Counted from the first letter of the stretch, positions 34,143 through 44,225 are shown. The stretch is DNA of 64,000 bases from Gammaproteobacteria bacterium (GCA_014132615.1 BMAH01000048.1:1-64000); one strand, 5' to 3'. Notes: a model not told the origin generated them from the sequence alone. Translations and numbers: made by a program.

Positions 34143-36185
34143 TTACGCTGTCACGCAATCTGACCAGTTTTGCGCTTCAATTTTATCCCCTTTAGCTTGT
34201 TGCTGCTTAATGTATTGCTCATATAGTTCATGTATGCCTTGTGATTTAGCATAATGAATAGGACCGCCACGGAAAGGTGCAAATCCTGTACCAAATATCA
34301 TGCCAGCATCGAGTAAATCCGCATCAGCAACAACCCCTTCACGTAAGCAAGCAAAAGATTCGTTTAACATGGTTAAGACTAAACGATTTGAAATTTCATC
34401 TAATGGCTTATCGTAGGGAACATGTTCGGGTTTAATTTGTTTACCGCGCTTATCGTATTTATAGAACCCTTCGCCTGTTTTTCTACCTAATTTTCTTTCA
34501 TTAACTAAGTCAATTAAACGTTGTGGTACTGGAGTATTGAAATATTTACCTAAATACTTAGCAACCGATAAACATACATCTAACCCAACTGCATCAGCTA
34601 AAGTAATAGGACCCATAGGCATACCAAAATTTTTCATGGCTTTATCAATAGCAGTCATAGGTACGCCTTCATTCAGCAATTCCATTGCTTCTAAAAGATA
34701 AGGCATTAAAATGCGATTAACTAAAAAGCCAGGACTGCTTTTAACAGGCAATGGTAACCTATCAATTTTACGTACAAATGCCATGGCTTTGTCGACAACA
34801 TCTTGACTAGTTACATTGCCTTTTACGACTTCAACTAATTGCATTTTTGACACAGGATTAAAGTAATGTATACCAACTAAACGTTCAGGCTGCATTAATA
34901 CGGTATTAATTTCATCAAGCGGTATGCTTGAGGTGTTGGTAGCCAAGATTGCTTGCGGTTTAGCTTTCGCTTCAACCATTTTAAAGGTAGCTTGTTTGAT
35001 AGCTAAATCTTCAATGACGGCTTCAATAATCACATCTGCGCGGCTAATACCATTTCCCTCAACATCAGGGACTAAGTTATCCATTGCTGCTTGTATCAAA
35101 TGTGGTTCTTTTAATTTTTCTTTAAATAAATTATAAGCACGTTTGATAGCGGGTGAAATAAAACGAGGTTCTAAATCTTGCAATGTAACAGTATATCCTT
35201 GCAAAGCACACCAAGCAGCGATATCACCGCCCATAGTGCCTGCACCTATTACATGTACATGTTTAGGTTTGAAGCTTACTTCTTTGCCTAACGCTTTTAA
35301 TCTGTCTTGTAAAAAGAAAACTCTAACTAAATTTTGACAAGTGTCAGTAAAAAATAATTTACCACAACTTTTTGCTTCTCGTATGTAAGCTTCATTGGTA
35401 TCAACACCTACATGTTCCCAATTATCTAAGACATGATAAGGCGCTGGATAGTGAAGTGGATTCACTTTAGCTTGCAATTTCTTTCTAATGAAATGAGAAA
35501 TAGTTTGACGTGCAAGTTTTGTATTCGTTAATGCTTGCAATGCCGTAGGTTTGTGAGGAGCTGGATGTTTTAGCGCATAGTATTTTGCAGCACGCACCAA
35601 TTGTCTCTTAGGCACTGCAATGTCAACGAAACCTAATTTTGCTGCTGCTTTGCCGCTTACAGTGTGACCGGAAAGGATTAAGTTAAGTGCTTGCGGCCCG
35701 CCAATCAAACGTGGTAAACGTACGGTTCCACCCCAGCCTGGATGGATACCTAATTTTACTTCCGGTAATCCCAAACGGGTTTTTCCGCTTTCTTCCACTA
35801 CTCTATAGCGACAAGCTAAAGCTATTTCTAACCCGCCACCCAAACAGAATCCATCTATCATTGCTACAGTAGGGAGTTTTAAATTTTCTAATTTATTTAA
35901 AATATCCTGGCCTAGTGTAAGCACAGAAATTGCTTCATCAATATCTTTAAAACGAGTAAATTGCGAAATATCAGCGCCTGCTGTAAAACCTGTTTTTTTC
36001 CCTGAAGCAAGAATGACCCCTTTGTGGGTGGTGTCATTATTTAATGTATCTAAGATTGTAGATAATTCTTCCATTACTGCTCTATCAACTGTATTCACAC
36101 TTGCATCGGCTTTATCAAACAATAACCATAATACTTGATTGTCACTTTCTAAACGCCAATGTTTATAAAGTTGCATAGTAGTCAT
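34143..36185 (-). CDS. fadB: fatty acid oxidation complex alpha subunit (enoyl-CoA hydratase/3-hydroxyacyl-CoA dehydrogenase)
   Basis: A bifunctional beta-oxidation enzyme. The N-terminal crotonase domain has GFTAGADISQFTRF, GFCLGGGLEIALACRYRV and LPEVKLGIHPGWGGT, with the two Glu positions of hydratases. The central NAD-binding domain begins VIGAGTMGGDIAAWCALQG and has the dehydrogenase His in VGIHYFNPVSKMQLVEVV. The C-terminal helical domains are also present. At 680 residues from the ATG at 36185 (GAGGTG upstream) it is in the FadB/FadJ range. It starts 1 bp after the fadA stop codon. It should pair with the adjacent thiolase. FadJ is an equally fair name. Confidence 0.94.
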   Translation of the reverse strand: MTTMQLYKHWRLESDNQVLWLLFDKADASVNTVDRAVMEELSTILDTLNNDTTHKGVILASGKKTGFTAGADISQFTRFKDIDEAISVLTLGQDILNKLENLKLPTVAMIDGFCLGGGLEIALACRYRVVEESGKTRLGLPEVKLGIHPGWGGTVRLPRLIGGPQALNLILSGHTVSGKAAAKLGFVDIAVPKRQLVRAAKYYALKHPAPHKPTALQALTNTKLARQTISHFIRKKLQAKVNPLHYPAPYHVLDNWEHVGVDTNEAYIREAKSCGKLFFTDTCQNLVRVFFLQDRLKALGKEVSFKPKHVHVIGAGTMGGDIAAWCALQGYTVTLQDLEPRFISPAIKRAYNLFKEKLKEPHLIQAAMDNLVPDVEGNGISRADVIIEAVIEDLAIKQATFKMVEAKAKPQAILATNTSSIPLDEINTVLMQPERLVGIHYFNPVSKMQLVEVVKGNVTSQDVVDKAMAFVRKIDRLPLPVKSSPGFLVNRILMPYLLEAMELLNEGVPMTAIDKAMKNFGMPMGPITLADAVGLDVCLSVAKYLGKYFNTPVPQRLIDLVNERKLGRKTGEGFYKYDKRGKQIKPEHVPYDKPLDEISNRLVLTMLNESFACLREGVVADADLLDAGMIFGTGFAPFRGGPIHYAKSQGIHELYEQYIKQQQAKGDKIEAQNWSDCVTA

Positions 36186-36186
36186 A

Positions 36187-37506
36187 TTACACCTCAGATA
36201 CATTTTCAATTAACATGGCACCGCCCTGACCGCCGCCAATACAAAGCGTAGCGATCCCTTTTTTCCCCTTTTCTCTCTTTAAGATTTCAGCTAAATGTAA
36301 AACAATGCGTGCACCGCTTGCGCCGACTGGGTGTCCTATCGCAATAGCACCGCCGTCTACATTTAACTTATCTCTAGGAACAGTTCCTAATGCGCCTTGC
36401 GTACCTAAAAATTGTTTGCAATACTCATCACTTTCCCACGCAGCTAAACAACCCAATACTTGAGCTGCAAATGCTTCATTAATTTCCCAGTAGTCTATGT
36501 CATTCATTTTCAATCGATTTTTTTCTAGCAATTGATGCGTTGCATAAACAGGTCCTAAGCCCATTTCAGCAGGATCAGCACCAGCCCATTGCACATCCAC
36601 TATTTTTGCAAGCACAGGTAAATTATATTTTTCTACCGCTTCTTTACTAGCAAGTAATAATAAAGCGGCACCATCTGAGACCTGTGAACTATTACCTGCA
36701 GTAACGGTACCAAATTTCTTATCGAAAATAGGCTTTAAAGAAGCTAATTTTTCTATAGAAGAATCTTGTCTTACCCCATCATCTTTAGTGTAAAAATCAC
36801 CGCTATTACCAAATACCGTTTGTACTTCAGCAAAATGATGGTTCTCTTGTCCGGCTTGAGCTAATTGATGGCTTTCAAGAGAAAAATTATCCATTTCATC
36901 GCGGGTAATATTAAAACGATATGCAACATTTTCTGCAGTTTGTCCCATATTTAAATTAATAGTGGGATCTGTTAAACCGCGTAATAAAGCAATGACTGGC
37001 TTTAAATAACCAGGACGGAATCGAGACCAAATTTTCAATTTTGTTTTCCAATCTTTAGCGGCTGATAATTCAGCTAACCAAGTAGTCATGCCTTGATTAT
37101 ACATTAGCGGTGCACGACTCATTGCTTCTGTACCACCAGCTAATACTAAATCATGGCGACCCATAGCAATATCTTTTGCAGCGCTATCTAAAGCTTGCAT
37201 GCCCGAAGCGCAATTGCGTTGCACAGTCCATGCAGGAATTGCTTTGCCGCAACCTAAACGCAAGGAAACAATGCGCCCGATATTTGCTTCATCTGGGCTT
37301 GGCATGACGCAACCAATCACCACTTCATTAATTTCTTTAGGTGAGAAAGGTTGACGGCTTAATAATTCCTTACCTGCTTTCACTGCTAGATCAGAAGCGG
37401 AAAAGGACCCGGGTTTACCTTTTGCTTTTAAAAAAGGTGAACGCGCACCATCGACAATATAAACATCACGTAAAACGGGTTGGATTGTTGCAGTAGAGGC
37501 TGTCAT
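36187..37506 (-). CDS. fadA: acetyl-CoA C-acyltransferase (beta-oxidation thiolase)
   Basis: A 439-residue thiolase that cleaves 3-ketoacyl-CoA. The acyl-carrying Cys99 is in VQRNCASGMQALD. The NEAFAAQVLG His/Asn region, the IAIGHPVGASGARI catalytic His and the C-terminal catalytic Cys in TLCIGGGQGGAM are all present. It is longer than E. coli FadA and nearer the FadI-type length. It lies between fadE (15-bp gap) and fadB (1-bp gap) in one operon, and its product should form the beta subunit of the oxidation complex. Confidence 0.94.
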   Translation of the reverse strand: MTASTATIQPVLRDVYIVDGARSPFLKAKGKPGSFSASDLAVKAGKELLSRQPFSPKEINEVVIGCVMPSPDEANIGRIVSLRLGCGKAIPAWTVQRNCASGMQALDSAAKDIAMGRHDLVLAGGTEAMSRAPLMYNQGMTTWLAELSAAKDWKTKLKIWSRFRPGYLKPVIALLRGLTDPTINLNMGQTAENVAYRFNITRDEMDNFSLESHQLAQAGQENHHFAEVQTVFGNSGDFYTKDDGVRQDSSIEKLASLKPIFDKKFGTVTAGNSSQVSDGAALLLLASKEAVEKYNLPVLAKIVDVQWAGADPAEMGLGPVYATHQLLEKNRLKMNDIDYWEINEAFAAQVLGCLAAWESDEYCKQFLGTQGALGTVPRDKLNVDGGAIAIGHPVGASGARIVLHLAEILKREKGKKGIATLCIGGGQGGAMLIENVSEV

Positions 37507-37521
37507 AAGTTTTCCTTACTG

Positions 37522-39963
37522 TTACGCAATAACGGTGTTTAAATCAAATGAAAATTCATTTACTTTGATAATTTCGCTGCGCAATGCTTCATAATCTTTC
37601 ATTAATTGCGCTTCATCTGCTGTTAGTATCTTATCATGGACAGCAGCTTCTAATCGTTGATTAAAATTATATTGATGCGGAATGGCACCGCTTTGTACTG
37701 CCTTATGCAATTTTTTCCAAACAGGATCTATTTTGTCAACTTGTACCAAGGCTGCATCTAGGCGATAACTTAAATCATCCGGTTTTTTACTAACGTAGCA
37801 ATATTTTGTTAATCTATCACGGAATTCAGAGGGTGATAACATAGCGGTAACAATTTTATGATCTAATTTATCTTTAGGTGGATAATACGCTGGCCCAAAT
37901 GGGAAAATAATAAACTTCAGCAATAAGCTATCTATTTTGCTAGGGAAATTCTCCAAGAAATTATCACAAGCAATTTGAATATTATATAAGCAGGATTGCA
38001 GTGCCCAGCAAACATAATCTACGTCGGTTTCTGCTTGATTATTATCGTAGTAATATTTAAGTGTAGCAGAGCCTAAATAAAGTTGACTTAAAATATCACC
38101 TAAACGAGCGGATAAACGTTCTCTTCTTTTTAAGCTTCCGCCTAGTACAATAAGACTTGTATCAGCTAGTAATGCCAATGCACTACTCATACGCGTTAAC
38201 TGCTTAACATATTTTCTCACGCGCTTATTTTTAATAGGCGTTGAAATGAATACACCACCAGTAAAGCTATACACAAAGTTCTTCGCTAAATTACTAATGA
38301 AAAACCCAATGTGTGCCATGAGAGTTTGATCAAGGGCAGCAATATCAGGTTGTGCGGCACTGATTAATTCCACTTCTTTTAATATATAAGGATGACAGCG
38401 AATAGCACCTTGACCAAATATAATTAAATTTCTTGTTAAAATGTTTGCGCCTTCTACTGTAATGCTAATGGGTAAGCCAATATAAATATTCAGTAATAAA
38501 TTGCGCGGTCCTGCTTGAATCATATGACCTGCGTGAATATCCATAGCATCAGAAACAACCTTACGCGCCATTTCTGTCATTTGATATTTGGCGATAGCAG
38601 AGACAATAGCAGGGTTAATTTTTTGATCTACTGCACCAGCTGTCATAATGCGCGCAGATTCAATAAGATAAGTGCAACCTGCTATTTGAGCTAATGCTTC
38701 TTCTACGCCTTCAAATGCAGCAATAGAGGTATTAAATTGCCGTCTAACTTTTGAATAAGCACCGGTAATACGATAAGAAAGTTTTGCCGAAGCAGTTGAA
38801 AGCGCAGGTAGCGAAATGGAGCGGCCAATAGACAAACATTCCATTAACATACGCCAACCCTGGCCCGCCATTTTTGTACCGCCTATAATCCAATCTAGCG
38901 GAATAAATACATCCTTACCACGGGTCGGTCCGTTTAAAAATGATAAGTACATAGGATAATGCCTATGACCAATTTCAACACCGGGGTGACTGGTTGGAAT
39001 TAAACAAAGAGTAATGCCTAATTCTTCTTTATCTCCTAGCAAATGATCAGGATCGTATAAATGAAAAGCGACGCCTAGCACTGTCGCAATGGGTGCTAAT
39101 GTAATATAACGTTTATCCCAGCTTAATCTTATTCCTAATACCTCTTGGCCTTCATACAAACCACGGCACACAGTACCACTATCAGGGATAGCCCCGGCAT
39201 CACTACCGGCATCTGGGGCGGTTAAGGCAAAGCAAGGAATTTCTGCTCCCATGGCTAAGCGAGGTAAATAATGTTTGCGTTGTTCATCAGTGCCGTAATG
39301 GAGTAATAATTCTGCGGGCCCTAATGAATTTGGAACCATGGTAGTCACCGCTGCACTAATACTACGCGTTGCAATTTTAGTCACAACGGTGGAATGCCCT
39401 AATGCTGAAAATCCAAGACCGCCATATTCCTTAGGGATAGCCATGCCAAAAAACTTTTCTTGTTTGAGGTAATCCCAAACCGCTGGGGGTAAATTATTAT
39501 CACGATTTACAATTTCCCAATCGTTTAATAATCCGCATAAATGGTCAACTTGGTGGTCTAAAAATTGCTGTTCTTCAGAAGAAAGGGTGGGCTTTGGGAT
39601 AGATAATAATTTAATCCAATCAGGGGAGCCGCAAAATAATTCTTTTTCCCACCACGTATCGCCTGCTGAGATAGCTTCACGTTCTGTTTCGCTGATAGTG
39701 GGCATTTGTTTACGCAGGGTTTGGGTGATAGGTTTTATTAAAAATTCTCTACGCCATGCCGTTAAATTGGCAAATCCGGCTGCTAATAGATAAATTAACC
39801 AGAAAAAAAGTAAAGCAATAAGAGGAAAATCAGCTAATAAAGTGACTAGTAATAAGGCAACACCTACACTTGTAGTCCATATAACAGCAGAAAGCCTAAA
39901 GAAAGCAACCGTTACCGCCGTTCCTAGCAAAATAATAAGACCAATGACATTAGCCATATCCAT
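37522..39963 (-). CDS. fadE: FadE-type acyl-CoA dehydrogenase (copy 1)
   Basis: FadE carries out the first step of beta-oxidation. Two N-terminal membrane helices (about residues 5-60) are followed by the acyl-CoA dehydrogenase domains: IPKEYGGLGFSALGHS, CFALTAPDAGSDAGAIPD, and the FAD-binding MDIHAGHMIQAGPRNLL region. Then comes the C-terminal DUF1974-type extension characteristic of ~815-residue FadE. The longest frame starts inside upstream sequence; the ATG at 39963 (MDMANVIG, AAGGAAAG upstream) gives 813 residues, the usual length. First gene of the fadE-fadA-fadB operon. A paralogue lies at 51883-54369. Confidence 0.94.
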   Translation of the reverse strand: MDMANVIGLIILLGTAVTVAFFRLSAVIWTTSVGVALLLVTLLADFPLIALLFFWLIYLLAAGFANLTAWRREFLIKPITQTLRKQMPTISETEREAISAGDTWWEKELFCGSPDWIKLLSIPKPTLSSEEQQFLDHQVDHLCGLLNDWEIVNRDNNLPPAVWDYLKQEKFFGMAIPKEYGGLGFSALGHSTVVTKIATRSISAAVTTMVPNSLGPAELLLHYGTDEQRKHYLPRLAMGAEIPCFALTAPDAGSDAGAIPDSGTVCRGLYEGQEVLGIRLSWDKRYITLAPIATVLGVAFHLYDPDHLLGDKEELGITLCLIPTSHPGVEIGHRHYPMYLSFLNGPTRGKDVFIPLDWIIGGTKMAGQGWRMLMECLSIGRSISLPALSTASAKLSYRITGAYSKVRRQFNTSIAAFEGVEEALAQIAGCTYLIESARIMTAGAVDQKINPAIVSAIAKYQMTEMARKVVSDAMDIHAGHMIQAGPRNLLLNIYIGLPISITVEGANILTRNLIIFGQGAIRCHPYILKEVELISAAQPDIAALDQTLMAHIGFFISNLAKNFVYSFTGGVFISTPIKNKRVRKYVKQLTRMSSALALLADTSLIVLGGSLKRRERLSARLGDILSQLYLGSATLKYYYDNNQAETDVDYVCWALQSCLYNIQIACDNFLENFPSKIDSLLLKFIIFPFGPAYYPPKDKLDHKIVTAMLSPSEFRDRLTKYCYVSKKPDDLSYRLDAALVQVDKIDPVWKKLHKAVQSGAIPHQYNFNQRLEAAVHDKILTADEAQLMKDYEALRSEIIKVNEFSFDLNTVIA

Positions 39964-40065
39964 ACTGCATCTTTCCTTTGATTGACAGTGTTGCGCAAAT
40001 AACCGGATAGTTAACCGCAAAAGTATATAGGTATATTGAGGTTTACGGTAGTGGTTTTATCCACA

Positions 40066-40593
40066 TTAGTGGGATTTTCTTAGCAAGTTCTTGCCATTTT
40101 TAGAGAATCCATTTTCAGTTAATTTACCATTTTTATCACTTTTTCCTAAAGAAAAAAGTCTAAATTGATTGTTTAGTATAATGCCTGCATTCCTAGCCGA
40201 ATTTATTCTCTCAATAGGTTGTGCAGCCGGTGTAATTAAAATAGAGGTAGGTACAGTCATTTTGCTACTCCTAGTGTAGAAGTCACCAAGAGAAAATCCT
40301 TTAATATTTTCATTAATAAGTAATGCTTTAGCGCCTACATCCCCAATAGGATTATCATTAACATTAAGAAAGGTTAATTTTGCTTCTGATAATAATAAAA
40401 TTAACCCTTTATCGGTGATTTCATTAGCAGTAAGATCTACTGTGGTAATTTCAGGATGTGCTGCAAGTATGGATAAAATAATTGGAATATCCGCATCAAA
40501 AATAGCTAAATTTACCAGTTGAAGCTTATTTTTTATTAAACAATCTGGATATTTATTTAAAAAATATTTGACTGGATCAGCTCTTCCTTCCAT
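40066..40593 (-). CDS. small leucine-rich-repeat protein
   Basis: A 175-residue protein with LRR-type repeats in the middle: ITTVDLTANEITDKGLILLL, LTFLNVNDNPIGDVGAKALL and IKGFSLGDF, resembling ribonuclease-inhibitor-type LRRs. The N-terminal MEGRADPVKYFLNKYPD is helical, and the C-terminus is Lys/Asn-rich and probably disordered. The start at 40593 has AGGA six bases upstream; the longest frame begins at TTG 40608. No signal peptide. It ends 103 bp before fadE on the same strand. LRR proteins of this size occur among Legionellales effectors, but the role here is unknown. Confidence 0.65.
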   Translation of the reverse strand: MEGRADPVKYFLNKYPDCLIKNKLQLVNLAIFDADIPIILSILAAHPEITTVDLTANEITDKGLILLLSEAKLTFLNVNDNPIGDVGAKALLINENIKGFSLGDFYTRSSKMTVPTSILITPAAQPIERINSARNAGIILNNQFRLFSLGKSDKNGKLTENGFSKNGKNLLRKSH

Positions 40594-40638
40594 AACATTC
40601 CTAATCAATTATAAAAAATTATATCAAGTATAAACTAC

Positions 40639-41322
40639 TCAGCGTTTTTTCTCTTTAAGATAATTTTTTATATAGGCAGGTAAATCGGGTTGCACTGGGT
40701 TTTTGTTATAAGGTGGTAAGGATTTAGCTGTTTCTAAATCTGTATAAGCTAAGCCGCTAGGAAAATATTCAAAGATAAGTTGCACTTGGCCTGCTACTTC
40801 TTTACCAGCAATTTCAGCAATTAATTCTATAGCCAAATCAATACCGCTTGAAATTCCTCCAGCAAACCATACATTTTTATTTTTAACTACCCTATTACCT
40901 ACTACATTAACATCATTAAAGGTTTGCACTTCAGGTATGGCACGCCAATAGGTCGTCACATCTGCTGATTTTAATATCTTTGCTTGATGCACTAAAAACA
41001 TGCCAGTGCAAATAGATAATAGATATTTTAAATGAGGGTATTGTTCTTGAATGAATTTAATTAAAGCAGAATTATTGACTTCCTTTAATCTCCCTCGGCC
41101 TCCTGGAACGACTAAATAATCTAAAGGAGGGGTTTGAGAAAAAGAATAATGGGATTGTATAGTGAGATTATCGTCGCAATTAACGGGGCCGCCTTTTTCT
41201 GAAATTAAATATAATTCAATAGGTGCTTCTAATATGTTCTTCCACATAGCAAACACTTCCCATGGACCAATGAAATCCATAGGTTGGACTTGTTCGTAAA
41301 TGAGTACGCCAATTTTTTGCAT
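40639..41322 (-). CDS. DJ-1/PfpI family protein (isonitrile-hydratase-like)
   Basis: A 227-residue class I glutamine-amidotransferase-like protein. It has MQKIGVLIYEQVQPMDFIGPWEVF with a conserved Glu22, LDYLVVPGGRG, and the nucleophile elbow Cys105 in LLSICTGMFL. These features resemble the group that contains isonitrile hydratase and the sensor domains of AraC-type regulators; no DNA-binding domain is present. No signal peptide. Substrate unknown. It diverges from the F-box/ankyrin gene across a 156-bp intergenic region. Confidence 0.85.
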   Translation of the reverse strand: MQKIGVLIYEQVQPMDFIGPWEVFAMWKNILEAPIELYLISEKGGPVNCDDNLTIQSHYSFSQTPPLDYLVVPGGRGRLKEVNNSALIKFIQEQYPHLKYLLSICTGMFLVHQAKILKSADVTTYWRAIPEVQTFNDVNVVGNRVVKNKNVWFAGGISSGIDLAIELIAEIAGKEVAGQVQLIFEYFPSGLAYTDLETAKSLPPYNKNPVQPDLPAYIKNYLKEKKR

Positions 41323-41444
41323 GATAAAGCCTCATCAATTTATGAACGATTTATAAACTCTATCATATTGAATTTATAAAATTAATTTTAACTACTTGAA
41401 AAAGCAACTACGGTAATCTTACCCCTTTTTTACTAATTTTGACC

Positions 41445-41450
41445 TATAAT
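41445..41450 (+). promoter_or_regulatory. candidate -10 element for the F-box/ankyrin gene
   Basis: A perfect TATAAT lies 35 bp before the ATG at 41485 in the divergent gap. No convincing -35 hexamer is seen at 16-18 bp; TTACCC at 41419 is 20 bp away. Confidence 0.35.
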
Positions 41451-41484
41451 TAATTGTATAACATTAAAAAAAGCGAGAGTGAAG

Positions 41485-43572
41485 ATGGACAATCGCACAT
41501 CCCCTAGCACCCCTGTCAATGAACAGGACGAAGAATTAAAATTAGAAAAATTAAGTGAAGAATTAATACTAGAAATTATGTTACATAACGCTCCTGAAGA
41601 TTTACTAAGGTTGGGGCTTGTTAACCATAAACTTCATCGCATAAGTAATGAAAACATATTGTGGCAAGCCAAATTTAGGAGCTACTTCCCCACTCTATTT
41701 AGAAAAATACAAAATCAACATATTCATAAAGAAGTTAACTGGAAAGAAGAATTTCAGTATGCCTATTTAATCAAACAATACTATCCTAAAACTTATAGGC
41801 ATTTAGTAAATGTATCAGAAGTTATTAATTTAAAATACACATTTGATAATCAACTCAAGGATGCTCCTGGCATCATGAAAACGATGATTTCTTATGCTCA
41901 GAATAAGCAAAAAAATGCACGGCCTAGCTCTCCTTATAGCGCTAAGGATCTTTATAGGCTACATGATGGAAATTTGTTATTAAAACGATTTGGTAACCCA
42001 GCTAATTATAGCCAGCCTGTACGAGATTATTTTTACCAAATTATTGCTAGAGGATATACTGATAAAAATAAAAAGCTTTCTCCAACCAATAGAAATCGGC
42101 TAGGTAAAAGTTTAATTTTTTATACTGTCGCTTTTAATCAAATTCAAGAATTACCTGGACTATTCAGTTTAGGATTTTTGGAAACAGGAACGCCCTTATT
42201 AGTCGTAGCGGCAAGCAAAGGGTATAAAAAAATAGCTGCTATGTTGCTAAAACAAAAAATGGATATAAACCAAACTGACAAGAAAGGAAAAACACCTTTG
42301 CATGCTGCAGCTCAAAACGGACATTTATCTATTATTAAATTGCTGCATAAATGGTATAAGCGTATTAAACTACCAGACACACAACCTAATATATCTTTCC
42401 TCACAGCTATCAATACAATGACTAAAAAAGGAAGAACACCTCTTCAAATGGCTGCTTTTAACGGTCATTTGCGAATAGTAAAATACTTTTTAGAAAAAGG
42501 ATTAGATGCTTATTTAAATAAAAATCCAACAATTAATAAAGAGGAGTTAATCACTAATACACTGATTGCAAATAACAATGGACCAATTGCTCTTTATTTA
42601 GCATTAAAAAATGGCCATGTTAATATAGCTAATTATTTATTAGATTACTTCGAAAAAAACCAGATTAATATTAGCTTTAACTCTCCTTATGCCCATCTTT
42701 TGACTGTGCTTCATCTCGCCGCAAGAAATGGGTATGAGAGAATAGTACAACGATTAACAGAAAAAAATATAAATGTAAACGCTAAGTCAAGAGCTGGTTA
42801 TACCCCTTTACACTTAGCTGCGGAAAATGGACATTCAGAAATAGTAAAAATGTTACATGCAGAAATAGTAAAATGGTTAATTGAAAATAAAGACAAAGCT
42901 AACTTACCCGAGTTAACTAAAGACAATGAAACTGCCTTAAAATTAGCTGCGGAAAGAGGGCATATTGACGTGGTAATTGTATTATTAAAAAATAATGCTG
43001 ATATTCAAATCACAAATTCAATACCATCGCTCATAAGCAAAGCCAAAACAAATGTTAAGCCTTATTTAGAATTAGTTGTCTTATTAGAACGCCTCAAATT
43101 AACACAGGCAGATAAAAAAAATACCCACACCTTATTTAGCAACCCCTTCTCTAAAACGAGCTTCACTACACAAGAAAATATTATTGCCGGTGAAGAATTA
43201 AAAAGAGTGATGTTTGATAATGAAGATATTACTCTGCTTGAAGAGCATGAAGAAATTTTAAATGGCAGTGAGTTAAGTGGAATTTATCATCAATGGTTAG
43301 CAATTAATAAAGTTCATGCTGATTTAAATAGGCTAATAGCTTCAGTAGAAAAAATAGAAAATTCCTCCAATCATCAAGTTAAATTAATATTTGATGATTC
43401 AAATAAAGCTCAGGAAGTAAGGAAAATATTGTTAAATAATTTATGTTTTAGCATGCCTTTTGCTGAAGAATATGGTAAACATTGCCTGGTTTTGACAGCA
43501 AACCAATATAAAAATATACTCAGCATAAATAAAACCAACCAAGTAACGCGGACGCCTAAGTCGACATTGTAA
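41485..43572 (+). CDS. F-box and ankyrin-repeat protein, candidate effector
   Basis: A 695-residue protein without signal peptide. Residues ~23-65 read as a complete F-box: LSEELILEIMLHNAPEDLLRL, then GLVNHKLHRISNENILWQAKF, with the expected Leu, Val and LW positions. At least six ankyrin repeats follow from about residue 230 to 510, for example KGKTPLHAAAQNGHLSIIKLL, KGRTPLQMAAFNGHLRIVKYFL, AGYTPLHLAAENGHSEIVKML and ETALKLAAERGHIDVVIVLL. The last ~180 residues are unassigned. The ATG at 41485 (GAGAG upstream) is preferred over the GTG at 41479. F-box plus ankyrin is the architecture of known Legionella effectors such as AnkB, which recruit host SCF ubiquitin ligase; that role is inferred here. 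Confidence 0.85.
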   Translation: MDNRTSPSTPVNEQDEELKLEKLSEELILEIMLHNAPEDLLRLGLVNHKLHRISNENILWQAKFRSYFPTLFRKIQNQHIHKEVNWKEEFQYAYLIKQYYPKTYRHLVNVSEVINLKYTFDNQLKDAPGIMKTMISYAQNKQKNARPSSPYSAKDLYRLHDGNLLLKRFGNPANYSQPVRDYFYQIIARGYTDKNKKLSPTNRNRLGKSLIFYTVAFNQIQELPGLFSLGFLETGTPLLVVAASKGYKKIAAMLLKQKMDINQTDKKGKTPLHAAAQNGHLSIIKLLHKWYKRIKLPDTQPNISFLTAINTMTKKGRTPLQMAAFNGHLRIVKYFLEKGLDAYLNKNPTINKEELITNTLIANNNGPIALYLALKNGHVNIANYLLDYFEKNQINISFNSPYAHLLTVLHLAARNGYERIVQRLTEKNINVNAKSRAGYTPLHLAAENGHSEIVKMLHAEIVKWLIENKDKANLPELTKDNETALKLAAERGHIDVVIVLLKNNADIQITNSIPSLISKAKTNVKPYLELVVLLERLKLTQADKKNTHTLFSNPFSKTSFTTQENIIAGEELKRVMFDNEDITLLEEHEEILNGSELSGIYHQWLAINKVHADLNRLIASVEKIENSSNHQVKLIFDDSNKAQEVRKILLNNLCFSMPFAEEYGKHCLVLTANQYKNILSINKTNQVTRTPKSTL

Positions 43573-43591
43573 AAGCCAACAAAAGATATTT

Positions 43592-43616
43592 GCTGATCTA
43601 TTTCACATAGATCAGC
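43592..43616. terminator. hairpin between convergent F-box and secreted-protein genes
   Basis: GCTGATCTAT (43592-43601) and ATAGATCAGC (43607-43616) form a perfect 10-bp stem with a TTCAC loop, 20 bp after the F-box gene stop and just before the convergent gene's stop. T-rich but not T-run sequence follows on both strands. Confidence 0.6.
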
Positions 43617-43622
43617 TGCTAT

Positions 43623-44225
43623 TTAATCGCGTATTAATGAAGTAGTGGTACTGATTCTTATTTCATTAGAATTAGTAGATTCATCCGTATTGAGAATTTG
43701 ATAAAAAGCTTCAGAAGCAACGAGATTATTATTATTATAATAATCTAAGAAATCATCAGAAAAATACTGTATAACTGCTGGTCTAAATTCAACAAATACG
43801 CCATCTTTATATGAATTAGTAAATACGTTAACAAAATATTTATTCCCATCCAATGCTCTTTTTAAATAAACAATTGTTTCATCGATATTGTTTGGACGAG
43901 AAATGGGAAGAATAGCTTGCCCTGCAAACATAACTTTTACTTGTACAATCAGATTTTCACCAAAGGCATGTTTCCTACCTATAAAAGCCGATAATGCAAG
44001 CGCTTTGTTATAATCACAAACATTAACCACGACCTCCATGTTTTTATCTTGACCCGTAAGATCATTTACATGGATACATGAATCAGCTTGTAATGCAGCT
44101 TTTAATTGATTGGCTAATAAATACCAAGGAGGAAGTAGGGCAAATGCTGGTTGCACTAAGCCAGCAAGAATAATGGCTAAAACTCTTTGACAATATTGTG
44201 TAGTGATTTTATTAAACCTTCTCAT
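43623..44225 (-). CDS. secreted hypothetical protein
   Basis: A 200-residue protein with a signal peptide (VLAIILAGLVQPAFA, cut near residue 29). The mature part begins LLPPWYLLANQLKAALQADSCIHV and carries two cysteines (SCIHV and VCDYN) that could pair. It is predicted to be a mixed alpha/beta soluble domain exported to the periplasm or beyond. I do not recognise the family. AAGGA lies upstream of the ATG. It is one of a run of exported unknowns (43.6-48.7 kb). Confidence 0.65.
   Translation of the reverse strand: MRRFNKITTQYCQRVLAIILAGLVQPAFALLPPWYLLANQLKAALQADSCIHVNDLTGQDKNMEVVVNVCDYNKALALSAFIGRKHAFGENLIVQVKVMFAGQAILPISRPNNIDETIVYLKRALDGNKYFVNVFTNSYKDGVFVEFRPAVIQYFSDDFLDYYNNNNLVASEAFYQILNTDESTNSNEIRISTTTSLIRD

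Noticed and set aside
40057-40065. perfect DnaA box TTATCCACA before the LRR gene stop
   Set aside because: A single 9-mer match is about what chance allows in 64 kb.
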